Notes: generated by a model not told the origin, from the sequence alone. 64,000 bases of DNA from Solanum dulcamara (GCF_947179165.1 NC_077242.1:45215097-45279096), one strand, 5' to 3'; counted from the first letter of the stretch, positions 36,937 through 49,279 are shown. Program-made: numbers and translations.

Positions 36937-37590
36937 ACCCTTCTTAGTTAGTCTTATCCTTAATATATCATTCTATCCGGAACTACCAGTCTTTTCCAAA
37001 TCATTTTCATTCTATTTCAAGGAAAATTTGGGCAGAGTTTCCTCTGTATTTCTTACTATCTCAACACCTGCATGCAGAAAATGCCAATAATGCCTCACAG
37101 GGGCAATACGCATAAAGATACATATATACGTATCATATCACGTCATATCGCAACCTCACAAGGCGCCCAATATCAATAATAGTATAAACTGATGGACTTA
37201 CCTCGTATGTCCAACTCGAACTGCACCTGTTTAGACTTTCCTGTACAATTTTCCTTTCATTTTCCAACTTTATATATCAATTGTATTGTAACACCTTACC
37301 TGACATAGGTCCTTCGTACCTTTGCTTACCTGTGTGCTTCGTAACATCCAATATTGTCAGTTACTTTCTTCTATCGGCGTTGTCTTCCTGCTAAAATCAC
37401 AGGTTAGTATGAGGAATTTCATTTCCTATGACTCGGCTCTATCGCACGATCTTAGATATAAAACAAAGTAACATCCTAAATTTCCTATAGCCTCCTGTAT
37501 ATAGATGTGGTGCACAACACACCGATAAACAAGAATCTACTAGACACAGTCTGTAGACACTCCAAGGACGAACTGCTCTAATACCACTTC

Positions 37591-40500
37591 TATCATGACC
37601 TAACCCAGTAGGCCGCGACTGGGGTCTGACCTGGACCCTCTTATGCATGTTTATCAGCTACACTTAAGTTGAACCGTGTGTAACGTGATACTATACACAA
37701 AATCCTCAATAGTTTAAAACTTTTTCATGTACCTATAGCCTCTTTTATTCGTATCATATCATAGAAGGGCACGCGCCGACAAGGCTGCCATAACATAAAC
37801 ACATTTATAATATGCCGTATAGGCACAGTCGAAACAACTTATAAACAACCCACATTCATATATCTACAGACCTCTAGGAATAGCAACAGTAACATATGGC
37901 GGGATAGGGCCCCCGCCGTACCCCTGAATGTATAAATATATATATATTTAGTGACCAGTATCAAAAATTAGGCTCCATAATAGTGAAGCTCTTCTGACAT
38001 AGTTGATAGGAACTCCTAAGTTGACGGATCTCCAAAATGAACATTTGTACCTGTGGGCGTAAAACATAGCCCCCCGAGGAAAGAGGGGTCAGTACGATAT
38101 ATGTACTGAGTATGTAAAGCATCACACATCGTAACTGAGACCATAACTAAAATAAGGATGCAAGGGACAAGTATATCAACTTAACGAATTACTGTACCTG
38201 TACCTTAGGACACGTAAATCATACACATCATCATATGTAGTACCCGGCCCTCTAGTGAACTCGGTGCCATAATCAATTTCTCAAATTCACATGTCATCGT
38301 ATCATTATGTATTTCATTTCATCATATCATCATATACGGTATCATATCATCGTATACGGTACAATCTTATCATGTATGTCATCGTATTATATCCGGTTCA
38401 CTACGGGGCTCGAGGTCTCAAATGTATCACTCTAATCTCATATGCATGCCTACATAAAGTATCCAGCCCTTTTAGTGAGGGACTCGGTGAATGGAGTGGT
38501 GTACGTCTATAGCGTACCATCATAATATGCATACCTACCCATCCCTTTAAGGAGGGACTCGATGTTCCTTCCTTATTTCACCATATATACTATCATATTA
38601 CAGCCGGCCCGGGACTCAGTGAATAATCGTATCGTCATAACATATAACATATATCACACCTCACGTATGGCATCATCTCCTCATACGTGGAACTATACAC
38701 ATCCGGCCCAGGACGCGGTGAAAGAAGTAGTAACACTGTACACGATAACATTCCCGGCCCATTGTGGGACTCGAGGAAGGATGGGTTACAGTATGCATGA
38801 GTAGAGTAGTGAGAAACCATATGCAACTAAGTCATTATCTGAGAGTCGATGAAACAGTCAAGTGAACCGTCACCTGAAAACTAGGGGAGTAATTATCCGA
38901 GGTATCCCTTTAGATGTCATTAGGGCTTACATCAGTTGGGGCCTCAGGAATCACAGACATCCATTAAGACAATGCCACATAGATTATACAATCAGAAATA
39001 TGGTTTATGCAATCAAAGGCAAAGTTATGCAACCAGAGACACAGTTATGCAATTAGAGGCATAGTTATGCAATCAGAGACACAGTTATGCAGTCAGAGAC
39101 ATTGATCGTTTCAGAGCCTTCAAGAAAAGGAGCTTGTATCTCCACTTACTATTCACTATATAGCAGGCTCGAGAATAATGGCTCGACTACTTTCAGACTC
39201 TAAATAGTCAGAAGTGACTACAAGTCATGAGTTACACTCAGAGTTCATAAATGGAATTACCTCTAAATCCATATCATATATCATTTCACTTAAAGGTTAA
39301 GTCATCCTAAAAGAAAGAAGAAAGAGGCTTTACATGTACTACTTTTCATCACATAGAAGACAAAAAGGCAATGACTCAGCTGTTGCAGAAGTTCTAATAT
39401 CAAGAAGTAAACAAGAGTCTCGACTCATACTCAGGGCTTTACGAATGGATTGAATCCCAAATATCATATACGTATCATTTATAACTTATATCTAAGACAT
39501 GCCAAAAGAAAAGAAGAATAACTCTACATACTTATTTTAAAAACACGCCAAAAGAAAGCTTCACATACCTTGTCTGAGTTATTCCTTATCCTATTCGCTT
39601 CATTGTCCTTTGAACCTATCCAACATAAAAGTAATATGAATATCAACCCTTCTGAACTTTCCAGCATCTTAGGTTATACCTTAGCATCAATGGAATCTAT
39701 TTCCTTAGTCGTTTTCCCGACTAGTTCTGTTATTCGCTAAGGCGTCGACAAAAATTGGGCAGCACCTCCCTTATAATGTGCCCTATCCAAATTTCCAATT
39801 AGGTTCCTAGGACCTACAGCCAACCAACAAAAACAACCTGCAGCAATTCACACCAACAATATACAACATAAACTCCAAACAACTTATTCAAAAATACGGT
39901 AGCACAATAGGGCGTCTAGCCTTTATTTTATAACGCCTTTCATTATACGCAACAAGGGGTCGTGTGGCTGCAACCAGAAGCATACACACCCCTTTTAGAA
40001 TGCATTTAGTCACTGCAATAATACATTACACCCTGCAGCAACAACTTACAAGAACGACACTTTATTTTGACGACAATTCACTTCTAGCGACTCCAATTTA
40101 GCTTATTTTGGGCGTCAAACATATTTATCATATTTTCACATTTCCAACCACTTACACAACGTATAATACCCTCTATAAAAGCACCATAAACTCCAATTTA
40201 AAAGGAAAGGCCTTACCTTACGTTAAACTTGTCAAACTCGCCAAAACTATCCAAAATGTGAAATCTGGACAGCCCACTGTCTTATATTGTTGCTTAGTTT
40301 AGGAGGGGTAATTGAGGGAATCAGGATTTGTGGCCTCAATGAAAGTTATATAAATGTGTATCAAGGTCGCAAAAAATTTTAAATTACCCCTACATCAATT
40401 TTGTACGAAAATATATGACCAAAATACTCACAGCTGTCCGTGTAGGATTTCCAAAACCAAATCTGGGCAGCAGCTCCCCCATGCTTCACCACCATTTTTC

Positions 40501-41510
40501 GAGAAGCGAAAAGCAAAACTGGATTGTAGAGTCTAAATAAAATTTATATCCCTATGAAATATCTTTCCAAAACATCTTGAATCACTTAAAACAAAGCCTC
40601 ACACAAGAAGTTATACGCGTTTTACTAACAGCAGTTTAATTCAAAAATGGGTCTGTTCCCTAGCATTTTCTCTTTAAGCTTCTCTTAGTTTTCCAAGTGT
40701 AGAACTGAAAATATGGTTCCGTAGGCCTCGTAATATACATATATACACCTCCCATAGTTAAGGAACACCTTAGATAATTAATTCACGGAAGAAAAGTGAA
40801 GAACTTACCTTAATTTCCTCCAATTTGTGTCTGCTGTTGTGAGCTCTGTTTCTCTCTATTTGTTGTTCAAGCTTTTGGCTAAAAATGACTTAATAGTCAT
40901 CCATAGAAAGATATATATCGTTTTGGAGAGTAACACATGTCATCCCCTAAGGGTGACACGTGTCACACCCTTAGGCAGCCACCTCAATTATGCAACCAAT
41001 CCATGGTTGCCACGTGGCAGGTGGGGTCCACCCCATGGTGTGTCACCTGCTGCCACGTGTGACTTTCATGTGATGCCATGTGTACCTATCACGTGCTTCC
41101 ATGTGTCAAGTAGGTGATTCACCTACTTACTTCAAGTAGGTGTATCGTTTCCTTATTTCTCTTCCGTGGATTCGTAATTTCATCGCACTTTAAGAGCCTA
41201 TGTATTCCTTGCTACTTAGTCTCAACATGCACTCGAGTAGCTTAAGTACGTAAGACCTCCAAGTTGGTAGTTTACATGAGTCAATCGAGTCCTATGACTC
41301 ATTTCTCGACCTCCAACTCCTTTCGAATTTTTATAACCTTATTTCCAATCTTCCTTATTATGAATCATTTCGTTCTCCTTTCCTTGGAGTTCTTTGATAG
41401 AATTATAAACTATCTGACTCACATAATAACTTTTAAGAAACTTAAGAGCCTTCCCAGAAACTTGAGAAGCTTAAGAAGCATTCTAAGGTACCAAAGTACG
41501 GGGTGTAACA
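37591..41510 (-). repeat. A3 LTR, 3920 bp
   Basis: It ends GGGGTGTAACA and is followed by ACTTA, which matches the presumed target site at 36732-36736. Includes the CCGAGTCCC/GGGCCGG unit region (38240-38790), the 20-bp tandem repeat (39005-39104) and the shared module near 40225-40660. It is the longest LTR in the window. Confidence 0.82.
39005..39104 (+). repeat. 20-bp tandem repeat in A3 LTR
   Basis: Five exact-length units starting TTATGCA, for example TTATGCAACCAGAGACACAG at 39025-39044, with a degenerate sixth unit before them. A1 and A2 LTRs have only two or three looser units at the same place, so the array expanded in A3. It breaks the LTR length pattern slightly. Confidence 0.9.
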
Positions 41511-42091
41511 ACTTAATAGTCATCCAAGTACACATATATACCCCTGTTTAGAAGGTGCCATGTGGAAGCCCCTTAGGGGTGACACATGGCATCCCCCTTG
41601 GATGCCACCTATGCTCATGCGGCCTATCACATGCCACCACATGGCAGCGGGGTCCACCCCTCAAGCAGGTAGGTGAGTCACCTGCTTGCTTGTCACCTGC
41701 TTGCTTGAGGTGCTTGCTTGTCACCTGCTTGCTTCACTTTCATAAGTCCGGAAACTAGTTTTTGCTCCCTCTCTCGTAGGCTCATCACCTCACCTTATTT
41801 TAAGAGCCTATGTAATCCGTGTTACGTAGGTTTGGTATGTCCTCCAGTAGCTCAAGTATATAAGACTTTTACATTAATATCTTACATAGGTAAATTGAGT
41901 CCTAAGACTCATTACTTGGCCTCCAATTCCTTCCGGATTCTTACGACTCTATTTCCAACCTTCCCTACTATGGGGTATCATATTTTCCCTTTCTTAGAGT
42001 CATTTGATAGTGTCGTAGATTATCCGTCTTACATGCTAACTTCTAAGGAACTTTAAGAGACATTCTAAGTTTAAAAGTGTGGGGTGTAACA
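41511..42091 (-). repeat. B2 3' LTR, proximal part
   Basis: It runs from ACTTA (the A3 target site) to the LTR end GGGGTGTAACA, followed by the polypurine tract. Matches 59440-60028. The first 205 bases duplicate 36732-36936. Confidence 0.85.
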
Positions 42092-42127
42092 TCCTTCCCC
42101 CCTTTAGAAAATTCATCCCCGAATGTT
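42092..42127 (-). promoter_or_regulatory. B2 polypurine tract and palindrome
   Basis: On the minus strand CTAAAGGGGGGAAGGA lies next to the 3' LTR. The neighbouring inverted repeat (42108-42127) has one arm changed. Confidence 0.82.
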
Positions 42128-42229
42128 AAACAAAACTTCTCTTAGCACCTTATACAAATCGTAGGGAGATTCTTTATTATTTCCCTAACACATACTTCCA
42201 TCCAAGTACTTAATATACGAGTTTCAGGA

Positions 42230-42900
42230 GTTGGGGTTACCTGCAGACATCGGGAATAGGTGCAAATATTTCTGTTTCATGTTCTCTTCAGCTTCCCTGG
42301 TCATCCTCTTTCTGGTTTTGGTGCTGCCCACCTTATGAATAACTTGATACAGTTTACTATATTTTAGGTCAAGTTCCCTTTTCTAGGTGACCCCGTTATG
42401 AACATTCAATCATCAATTTGAACTCTGAATGTTGATGTCGATTATCTGTACATCATTTTGTCCAACTCTGGTTGTTAGTCCATAGTTTTTTTAATCCTAT
42501 TTGGCCTACCAGCTTAGTCTTTTTTTTCCCAACTGGGGGACTCATACACTTTGCCTTACAACATCTTGTAGGGGGTCATCTGGATACTGGAATGGTAGCC
42601 CTTCTCGTAGGCAGACTTAATAAGTGGTGGACGATAGTCCTAGATACGCTTAAAGCCAACTTCATAAGCTCGCAATATATTTTCTAGCAGTTGATAGTAC
42701 GCTCGGTCTGTTCAGCAACCCGAGGAAAATGCGGTACGAAGGCCGGTCGGTGCTCCCGACCTCTTCTTGGAATGAGGTCCAAACATTAATCGTAATTGAA
42801 GTCCTTTTATATAAGATACTAGCTGGGAAAACCTCTCGGAACCTTACTATTTCCATGTTCTATAATTTCACCTAGTTTCAGCTGCATAGGTTCTCTTATT
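42230..42900 (-). pseudogene. Integrase and polyprotein-tail remnant of B2
   Basis: In broken minus-strand frames I can read a EIVRF block (42662-42856), a SFQEEVGST block, a segment resembling FHPQTDG..ERT, then YHSSIQMTPYK (usually IQMAPYE). Closer to the LTR is a tail ending AEENMKQKYLHLFP (about 42260-42300). The order matches an integrase followed by a chromodomain-like end. Many stops and frameshifts are present; several are shared with B1 (60150-60431) and the B-type fragment at 2380-3160. Confidence 0.7.
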
Positions 42901-43546
42901 TAAAAGCAAATGGGCTGATTCCTTAGCCTCGTATAGTCCTTCTCGACTCTTTTCAAAACTTTAACTGGCATTTGATCTTTTGGGTCCTTCTTCCCCTTAT
43001 TGTTTCCAATCCTTAGGGTTGGCTACCGAATAATATTGTAGTCCCCTCATATAATGGCTCTCGTAGTCGCTCTATGCTTTGTCTAAAATGATCTGGTATA
43101 ATTCCAAAGGAATTTTGGCATATAAGCTCGTCATCTTGTAGTAACTAGTTAGTTCTGCTAGTTTGACTTAGACCCTATCACAATTTCCCTTACCCTCGCT
43201 TGTAATCCTCTAGACACATTATCTTGTGTCATTCTTTACCTTTATAAGAATATGAGAGGGTACAAGAAGTATCCTAGCATTACCTCTCTAGTCCTTATGT
43301 TTTACCCTGCCTTTTTCTCCTTTATCCTACACTCGATATCGGGGTAGATCTTTGGTCCACTCGTGGCCATGTATTACTCCACCCGTAGCACTAATTCTAT
43401 CTCGGTAATTTTGCTTAACCTATCTTTGTATCTCTCGATAGTTAATTACAACTTGGGCTCCTTTGCCTAGGACAATAGCTGTGGGGACTCCGTAAGGTCC
43501 TACCACTTTTTACTCTACAATTTTACACCTTCTCGGCGGAGTAGGT
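42901..43546 (-). other. B2 internal region before A1 insertion
   Basis: Decayed sequence matching B1 33552-34080 on the opposite strand. It ends with the A1 target duplication TAGGT (43542-43546). A segment near 43130 corresponds to the RT-thumb-like LAGYYR remnant in B1. Confidence 0.6.
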
Positions 43547-46500
43547 TGTTATACCCCGCATTTTTTAACCTTGACACGAGTCCCTAATCATCTTGAAAGT
43601 AGCCATGAGACCCTTACTGTCCACACACACCAAACAACTCTAAGGAAAGAAGATTGTGATACCTCGCGAGAAGGAAGGTTGGAAATAGAGTCATAAGAGT
43701 CCGAAAAGAATTGGAGGCCAAGTAATGAGTCGTAGGACTCGAGTTACCTACGTAAGTTACTAACTTGGAAGTATTACATACTTAAGCTATTGGAGTACGT
43801 ATCAAGCTTGCGAAGCATGGATTACATAGGCTTATAAAATAAGACGAGATTACGAACACACTAGAAAGGGGAAAAGACGATGCGTGGCAGCCAATAAGGA
43901 GGTGACACGTGGCAGCACCTCAAGTAATTAGGTTACCCACCTTCTTGGGGGTCAAGTAGGTGACCCACCTACTTGAGGATGGGCCCCACAAAGACACGTG
44001 GCAGCCTAGGAGACAAGGCAAGGATCCATGGCCCAATAGGAGATGGACACGTGTTACCCTTAGGGGCTGACACATGTCACTTCTTGAGGAAATATATATG
44101 TGTGTGTTGATGACTATCAAGTCATTTTTCAGCCAAAACAAGTCCAAAAAAAAGAGAGAAAACGTGAGAGAGGGAGAACACCTATGGCAGCCATGGTTCA
44201 AGAAGAATTAAGGTACGTTCTTCACTTTTCTTCCGTAAATTAATTATCTACGGTGTTCCTCAATTACGTGGAGATGTATATATATATATATATATATTAA
44301 GATGCCTACGGAACCATATTTTGAGTTCTTCACTTGGAAAACTAAGATAAACTTAAAGAGAAAATGCTAGGGAATAGACCCATTTTTGGAGGGGACAATT
44401 GTTAGTAATATTGGTATAACTTCTTGTGTATAGCTTAGTTTTTGGTTCTTCAATATGTTTTGGAAAGGTGTTTCATATTTCTATAACGTTTAATTAGACT
44501 TTCAAATCCAGTTTTGCTTTTAACTTCGCAAAAAAGGGTGATGAAGTGTAGAGGAGGTACTGCCCAGATTTTAGTTTTGGAAATCTTACACGGATTGTTG
44601 TTGGTGTTTTGGGCATATCGTTTTGTAAAAAATTGATGTAGGGGTTATTATAAATTTTATGAGACCCTAAGACACATGTATATAACTTTCATGAAGGACG
44701 TAAATCCTGTTTCCCTCCATTACCCCTTCGAAACGAAGCGACAAGGTAAAATGGTAAGCTATCCAGAATTCACGTTTTGATAGTTTTAAGTGAGTTGTTG
44801 CTGCAGGGGTGTAATGTATTGTTGTAGGGCCTAAATACATTCTAAAAGGGATGTGGATGGTGCTGGTTTCAGCCACACGACCCCTCGTTGCGTATAATGA
44901 AAGGCATTACAAAATAAAGCCTAGACGCCCTATTGTAATATCATATTTTTGAATAAGTCGTTTGGAGTTTATGTTGTATATTGTTGGGGTGAATTGATGC
45001 AGGTTGTTTTTGTTGGTTGGCTGTAGGTATTAGGGACCTAATTGGAAATTTGGATAGGGCACATTATAGGGGAGGTGCTGCCCAATTTTCGTTAACGCCT
45101 TAACAAACTAAAGAACTAGTCGAGGAAACGACTAAGAAAATAGATTCCATTGATGCTAAGGTGTAACCTAAGAGATGGAAAGTTCAGAAGGGTTGATATT
45201 AATATTACTCTTATGTTGGATAGGTTCAAAGGACGATGAAACGAACAGGATAAGGAATAACTCAGACAAGGTATGTGAAGCTTTCTTTTGGCGTATTTTT
45301 GGAATAAGTTTGTAGAGCTATTCTTCTTTTCTTTTGGCATGTCTTAGATATAAGTTATAAATGATATGTATATGATATTTGGGATTCAATCCATTCGTAA
45401 AGCCCTGAGTATGAGTCGAGACTCTTGTTTACTTCTTGATATTAGAACTTCTGCAATAGCAGAGTCATTGCCTTTTTGTCTTCTATGTGATGAAAACTAG
45501 TACATGTAAAGCCTATTTCTTCTTTCCTTTGGAATGGATTAATTTTAAGTGAAATGGTATATGATATAGGTTTAGAGGTAATTCCACTTATGAGCTCTGA
45601 TTGTAACTCGTGACTTATAGTCACTCCTGAACATTAAGAGTCTGAAAGTAGTCAAACTACTATTCTCGAGCCTGCTATATAATGAATAGTAAGTAGAGGT
45701 ACCGGCTCCTCTTTTTAGAGGCTCTGAAATGATAAATGCCGTTGATTGCATGAGTTGAGTCTTTGACTAGATAAATTGTGTTTCTGATTGCATAGACTAT
45801 ATTTCTGATTGCATAAATTGTGTGGCATTATTCTGATGCATGTTTGTGATCCCTGAAGCCCCAACTGATGTAAGCCCTAATGACATCTAAAGGGATACCT
45901 CGGATAATTACTCCCCTAGTCTTCAGGTGAATGTGCACTTGACTGTTTCATCCAGTCTCAGATAATGACTTAGTTGCATATGGTTTCTCACTACTCTACT
46001 CATGCATACTGTAACTCATCCTTCCTCAAGTCCCACGATAGGCAGGGAGCATTATCGTGCACAGTGTTACTACTTCTTTCACCGTGTCCCTGGCCGGATG
46101 TGTATAGTTTCACGTACGAGGAGACAATGCCGTACGTGAGGTCTGATATATGTTATATGTTATGACAATACGATTATTCACCGAGTCCTGGGCCGGCTGT
46201 AATATGATAGTATATGTGGTGAAATAAGGAAGGAACACCGAGTCCTTCCTTAGAGGGCCGGGTACATATGTATATTATGATGGTACGCTATAGACGTACA
46301 CCACTCCATTCACCGATTCCCTCACTAAAGGGGTCGGATACTTTATGTAGGCATGCATATGAGATTAGAGTGATACATTTGCGACCCTGAGCCCCGTAGT
46401 GAAACAGATATAATACGATGACATACATGATAAGATTGTACCGTATACGATGATATGATACCGTAGACGATGATATGATGAAATGAAATACATGATGATA

Positions 46501-47213
46501 CGATGACATGTGAATATGAGAAAATGATTATGTCACCGAGTTCACTAGAGGTTCGGGCACAACATATGATGATGTGTATGATTTACGTTTCCTAAGGTGC
46601 AGGTACAATAATTCATTAAGTTGTTATACTTGTCCCCTGCATCCCTATTTTAGTTATGGTCTCAGTTACGATGTGTTATGCTTTACATACTCAGTACATG
46701 TATCATACTGACCCCCCCTTTTCTCGGGGGGCTACGTTTCATGCCCGCAGGTATAGATGTTCATTCTGGAGATCCGTCAGCTTAGGAGTTCCTCTCAGCT
46801 ATGTCGGAAGAGCTTCACTGTTTTGGAGCCTAATTTTTGATACTGGTCACTAAATGTATATATATTTGTACATTCAGGGGTACTGCAGGGGCCCTGTCCC
46901 GCCATATGTTACTATTGCTATTCCTAGAGGTCTGTAGACATATGAATGTTGGTTTTTTATAAGTATGTTTCGATGGTGCCTATATGGCATGTTGTAAATA
47001 TTTTGTTATATTGTGGCAACCTCATCGGTGTGTGCCCTTTCATGATACGATACGAATGAAAGAGGCTACAGGTATATGAAAAAGTTTTAAACTATTGAAG
47101 TTTTTGTGTATAGTATCACATCACACATGGTTCAACTTAAGTGTAGCTGATAAACACGCATAAGAGGGTCCAGGTCGAACCCTAGTCGCAGCCTACGGTG
47201 TTGGGTCGTGACA
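43547..47213 (+). repeat. A1 5' LTR
   Basis: It starts TGTTATACCCCGC and ends GGTCGTGACA. The first about 95 bases differ from other A LTRs and resume the common sequence at AACTCTAAGGAAAGAAG. Contains a promoter-like region (43995-44100), ATGGCAGCCATGG with AAGGTACGT (44182-44218), the shared module (44340-44800) and CCGAGTCC(C/T)-unit region (46020-46560). Confidence 0.92.
43995..44100 (+). promoter_or_regulatory. Putative LTR promoter of A1
   Basis: CACGTG at 43995-44000 and 44048-44053, a third site changed to CACATG near 44070, a CCAAT box at 44033-44037 and a TATA-like ATATATATG at 44092-44100. In the 3' LTR all three G-boxes are intact (50633, 50686, 50709), with TATATATG at 50731. 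Confidence 0.55.
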
Positions 47214-47217
47214 GAAG

Positions 47218-47237
47218 TGGTATCAGAGCAGTTCGTC
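47218..47237 (+). promoter_or_regulatory. A1 primer binding site
   Basis: TGGTATCAGAGCAGTTCGTC begins 4 bases after the LTR. The first 12 bases complement the 3' end of initiator tRNA-Met. Confidence 0.9.
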
Positions 47238-48611
47238 CTTGGAGTGTCTACAAACCGTGTCTAGTAGAGTCTTGTTTATCAGTGTGTTGTGCACCACATC
47301 TATAGACAGGAGGCTACAGGACATTTAGGATGTTACTTTCTTTCATATCTAAGATCATGCGATAGAGCCGAGTCATAGGAAATGAAATTTCTCATATTAA
47401 CCTGTGATTTTAGTAGTAGGACAACGCCGATAGAAAAATGTAACTGATCATATTGGATGTTACGAAGCACGCAGGTAAGCAAAGGTACGAAGGACCTATG
47501 TCAGGTAAGGTATTGCAATACAATTGATATATAAAGTTGGAAAATGAAAGGAAAATTTTACAGGAAAGTGTAACAGGTGCAGCTCGAGTGGACATAACAG
47601 GTAAGTTCATTTCCATACTGTTAATTGTGGGCGCCCTGTGCGGCTGCGATCTGAAATGATTTGAATATATATGTATGCCCTGTGTGGCTGCGATATAATA
47701 CGATACGAATATATATATGTTGGCCCTGTGAGGCATTGTTAGCATTTTTTGCGTGCAGGTGTTGAGGTAGTAAGAAATACAGAGGAAACTCTGCCCAAAT
47801 TTTCCTAGAAATAAAAGGAAAAGACAAGACCGCTATTAAAGCAAAATTGATGAAATTTTACTAAACAAGTATGGGTGACCTTGAGGAATAAGTTAATTGT
47901 TGAAGTGATTGCAATAGAAATTAGGAGGTCGTTACTGATATAGTAGAACGAAGTTGGAAAAGAGCTATAAGCCAAAGAGGATGACTCAAAGAGGACTAAT
48001 AGATCGGGATGAAATGATATAGTAAGGCATCGCCTGAATTGATACATAGGAATAAACTATGACAAGTTATAGTTGAAAGATTTGCAGAACAACTGCTGCA
48101 TTACGGGGTTATTAGAAGGATAAGTGGTATCCACTGGAATAAGGTTAGTATAATGGCGGAGCTGGAAACACGGATCATCAAAGTATGAGTACCCTCGAGT
48201 GAATAATTTGAACCAATTATGAGCACGAACTAATTACTGATTGGGATGAATGGAATATGGCTTTGAATGCACTGCTACATTACAGATACTACTCGAGTAG
48301 CAATCGTTAGATGAGATTTTATATGATACATTGCGAATACTAAAGCACCCTATGGTTATGCTAGGGTTTCCTAGAAAGGCAACCTAACGTGGGGATGATT
48401 TAACAGAAGATGTAGATATGGTGCAGCATGTTAAATATGTTGGAGTAAGAATCATTTGCGTGTGAATAGCTAAAAATAAATAGAGGATGACATGGGTACA
48501 CCCAAAAAGGGGGGAAGTGGACAAGATAAGTACAAGCGTAAAAGAAAATCAACTGACGCTATCATATGTAAATGGGAATGCTTAAACTTCAAATGAGACC
48601 CCATAAGGGAT
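47238..48611 (+). other. A1 leader and non-coding internal region
   Basis: It includes GCACGCAG followed by GTAAGC at 47475 (donor-like), three GCCCTGTG-type units (47626-47745) and TTTTTTGCGTGCAG near 47757 (acceptor-like). No Gag is present, unlike A2. From about 47620 onward it aligns with A2; before that it resembles the B-type leader. Confidence 0.6.
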
Positions 48612-48713
48612 GGATGCGATCATACCCACACTAAAGCACCAGATTCCGTCAAAACTCCGAAGTTAAGCATGCTTGGATGAGAGTAGCACTGGGATGGGTG
48701 ATCCCTGGGAAGT
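48612..48713 (+). pseudogene. 5S rRNA-derived sequence in A1 (sense to element)
   Basis: It reads as plant 5S from GGATGCGATCATACC through AACTCCGAAGTTAAGCATGC (A box), GAGAGTAG (intermediate element) and GGGATGGGTGATCCCTGGGA (C box). About 102 bases match with roughly a dozen differences by eye. The 3' end then diverges. The internal promoter elements are better kept than elsewhere in the element. No T-run terminator immediately follows. Confidence 0.88.
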
Positions 48714-49279
48714 GAAAATGGGAACGAAACAAGTATGACAAAAAGAGATTATAAAGGCGTGTTAGTACAATGATACATATAGAACAGAGTAAGCCAAGAG
48801 TAGAAAAGATTATGACTGAAATACAATGCACCTCATGAAAATGGCACAAGAATAATTGTGCAGCATACGAATATTGGCATACTAAGAGCGAGGTCAAATG
48901 ATTACTCGATAAAAGAAAGTCAGTAATAGCAATGTGATTGCCATATTTAGAATCTATCAAAGAAAAGTGTTAGATGGTTCGAGGCAGAACTATTAAGATA
49001 TAATCGATATTAAGGACAAGAGCCATAGTGGAGCCCTGACCTCGACTAAAGGAGGTAAGCCACTAGTATAGCGACGCTAAGGAATTTTTTGGACTACTCT
49101 AAATCCGTACACACGTTTATGTAAGGATTACAATATAATGTATGGTAAGAAAACTGGAGAGAAGATCTGAGTAAAAGAAAAAGATAGCATACTTGAGGTA
49201 TTACAAGTTGGATTAAGAGGAGTTGTACAATAGCTTAAGTTAAAAGAAGCATCAGCAGTCTGATAGCCTATCTCAGGGA
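48714..49279 (+). other. A1 internal region, unrecognised
   Basis: Decayed sequence shared with A2 22401-22906. No confident motif. A plus-strand stretch near 49010-49100 with GAGGTAAGCCACTAG is also present in A2. Confidence 0.4.

Larger units (their letters stand above)
36937..41510 (-). mobile_element. Element A3: truncated type A element (5' LTR plus 0.65 kb internal)
   Basis: On the minus strand a 3920-bp LTR (37591-41510) is followed by the PBS (37567-37586) and 0.65 kb of leader. The leader includes CTTACCTGTGTGCTTCGTAA (complement of the leader splice-like site) and AAAATTTGGGCAGAGTTTCC. It ends abruptly in B2 LTR sequence at 36937. The polypurine tract and second LTR are missing. 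The LTR end reads TATCATGACC instead of TGTCACGACC, two deamination-type changes. Confidence 0.82.

Noticed and set aside
37591..37600. TATCATGACC as a new LTR type
   Set aside because: Two transitions from the standard TGTCACGACC in otherwise A-type sequence; most likely methylcytosine decay.
48612..48713. Functional 5S rRNA gene
   Set aside because: Single copy, about a dozen substitutions, lost 3' end and no tandem array or clear T-run terminator.
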